Part shown: one piece after another, positions 5,559-5,898 of the stretch
Numbering within the stretch: the first letter of the stretch is position 1
Layout: every line of letters begins with the position of its first letter
Assembly (NCBI GenBank): GCA_003647765.1
Contig: QMNM01000106.1
Location: 1-5,898, forward strand
From: Candidatus Cloacimonadota bacterium
Lineage (GTDB): Bacteria > Cloacimonadota > Cloacimonadia > JGIOTU-2 > B8-G9
Length of the DNA: 5,898 bases
Direction of reading: 5' to 3'
Notes under the pieces: model-generated
Told to the model about the DNA's origin: nothing
The model's database searches: none
What the model saw: only the letters and a program-made list of their open reading frames with translations
Translations under genes and position numbers: made by a program

Positions 5559-5798
5559 ATGCCAAGAAAAAACGGTACGGGTCCAGAGGGTTTAGGACCA
5601 GGAACCGGCAGAAGAAGAGGACCTTGCTTTGGAAGTTTATATAATAAGAAAGGCCATATATCTATCTGGCGTTCACTAATATTGCCAGTAGTAGGCTTTA
5701 TTATAAATGATGCCCGAAAATCAGATGGAATTACACAGCGAACTGTTCGAGGATTAATAACGCATTTTAAAAATAAAAAACAAGTTCAACAAGATTAA
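5559..5798 (+). CDS. Second small DUF5320-type protein with a divergent C-terminal half
   Basis: A 79-residue protein. Residues 1-24 repeat the family signature (MPRKNGTGPEGLGPGTGRRRG, then PCF with C23 at the same position as in the upstream paralogue). The rest is unlike that paralogue: it lacks the Gly/Tyr-rich stretch. It has a short hydrophobic run (LILPVVGFII, 40-49) too short for a sure membrane helix, followed by NDARKSDGITQRT and a basic tail. No function is known to me. GAGGGAGG (5546-5553) lies 5 nt before the ATG and strongly supports the start. It is preceded by the palindromic repeat cluster and followed after 61 nt by a third gene with the same Met-Pro-Arg start. Shared N-termini with different C-termini suggest a common targeting or assembly module joined to variable tails. 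Confidence 0.75.
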   Translation: MPRKNGTGPEGLGPGTGRRRGPCFGSLYNKKGHISIWRSLILPVVGFIINDARKSDGITQRTVRGLITHFKNKKQVQQD

Positions 5799-5859
5799 GA
5801 AGACAAAAAAGTCATAAATGCTGATTTTAAAGTAGTGGAAACTGAGAAAGGAGATAAAT

Positions 5860-5898
5860 ATGCCACGAGGTGATGCCATGCCTGGCGGCAGACAAGGA
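5860..5898 (+). CDS. Start of a third MPRGD-type small protein, cut by the window edge
   Basis: Only 13 codons are visible (MPRGDAMPGGRQG). The MPRGD start is identical to that of the DUF5320-type protein at 5022, and AAAGGAG (5847-5853) lies 6 nt upstream of the ATG, so a real gene start is likely. The remainder lies outside the window. It would be the third tandem member, with a variant signature in which the usual GTGP is not evident. Confidence 0.6.
   Translation, partial: MPRGDAMPGGRQG

Overview
This window comes from an AT-rich genome. The coding style is bacterial: Shine-Dalgarno sequences sit 5-7 nt before nearly every start, and one promoter closely matches the sigma70 consensus. 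The gene set suggests an anaerobic bacterium: an Fe-S/flavin enoate-reductase-type enzyme, a free-standing archaeal-type ThrRS editing domain, and a DUF134/DUF5320 gene group. The lineage cannot be fixed from the sequence alone. A Cloacimonadota-like or other low-GC anaerobe is a guess. All genes lie on the + strand.

Left half (1-4219), metabolic and housekeeping genes. A 5'-truncated Old Yellow Enzyme/2,4-dienoyl-CoA reductase-type flavoprotein (TIM barrel, [4Fe-4S] site, FAD and NAD(P)H domains) is followed after 23 nt by a 136-residue stand-alone homologue of the archaeal threonyl-tRNA synthetase editing domain. That gene abuts a Sir2 NAD-dependent deacylase with no gap. These three probably form one transcript. 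After a 126-nt spacer comes a complete class I/II PLP aminotransferase with its own strong ribosome binding site.

Middle gap (4220-4508). There is no convincing gene here. It holds a perfect 12-bp AT-rich inverted repeat followed by T's, which may be a weak terminator. Further right is a near-consensus promoter (TTGACA-16-TATATT) whose -10 box is overlapped by a 20-bp palindrome with 8-bp arms.

Right half (4509-5898), the most interesting part. A DUF134/UPF0251 helix-turn-helix protein with a C-terminal four-cysteine zinc ribbon is followed by three consecutive small genes. Each starts Met-Pro-Arg, and at least two carry the DUF5320-type N-terminal GTGP...G.GP.TGR signature. The first has a Gly/Arg/Tyr low-complexity middle and a charged C-terminal helix. 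The second has a different C-terminal half. The third is cut by the window edge. Between the first two lies a 12-bp hairpin and a cluster of palindromic repeats (TGTCATkGaCC units). The layout suggests a locus autoregulated by the DUF134 protein at the 20-bp palindrome. From memory of family context, such loci often include NifX/MTH1175-type or Mrp/ParA ATPase genes, which may lie just beyond the right edge. The biochemical role of the DUF5320 proteins is unknown to me.
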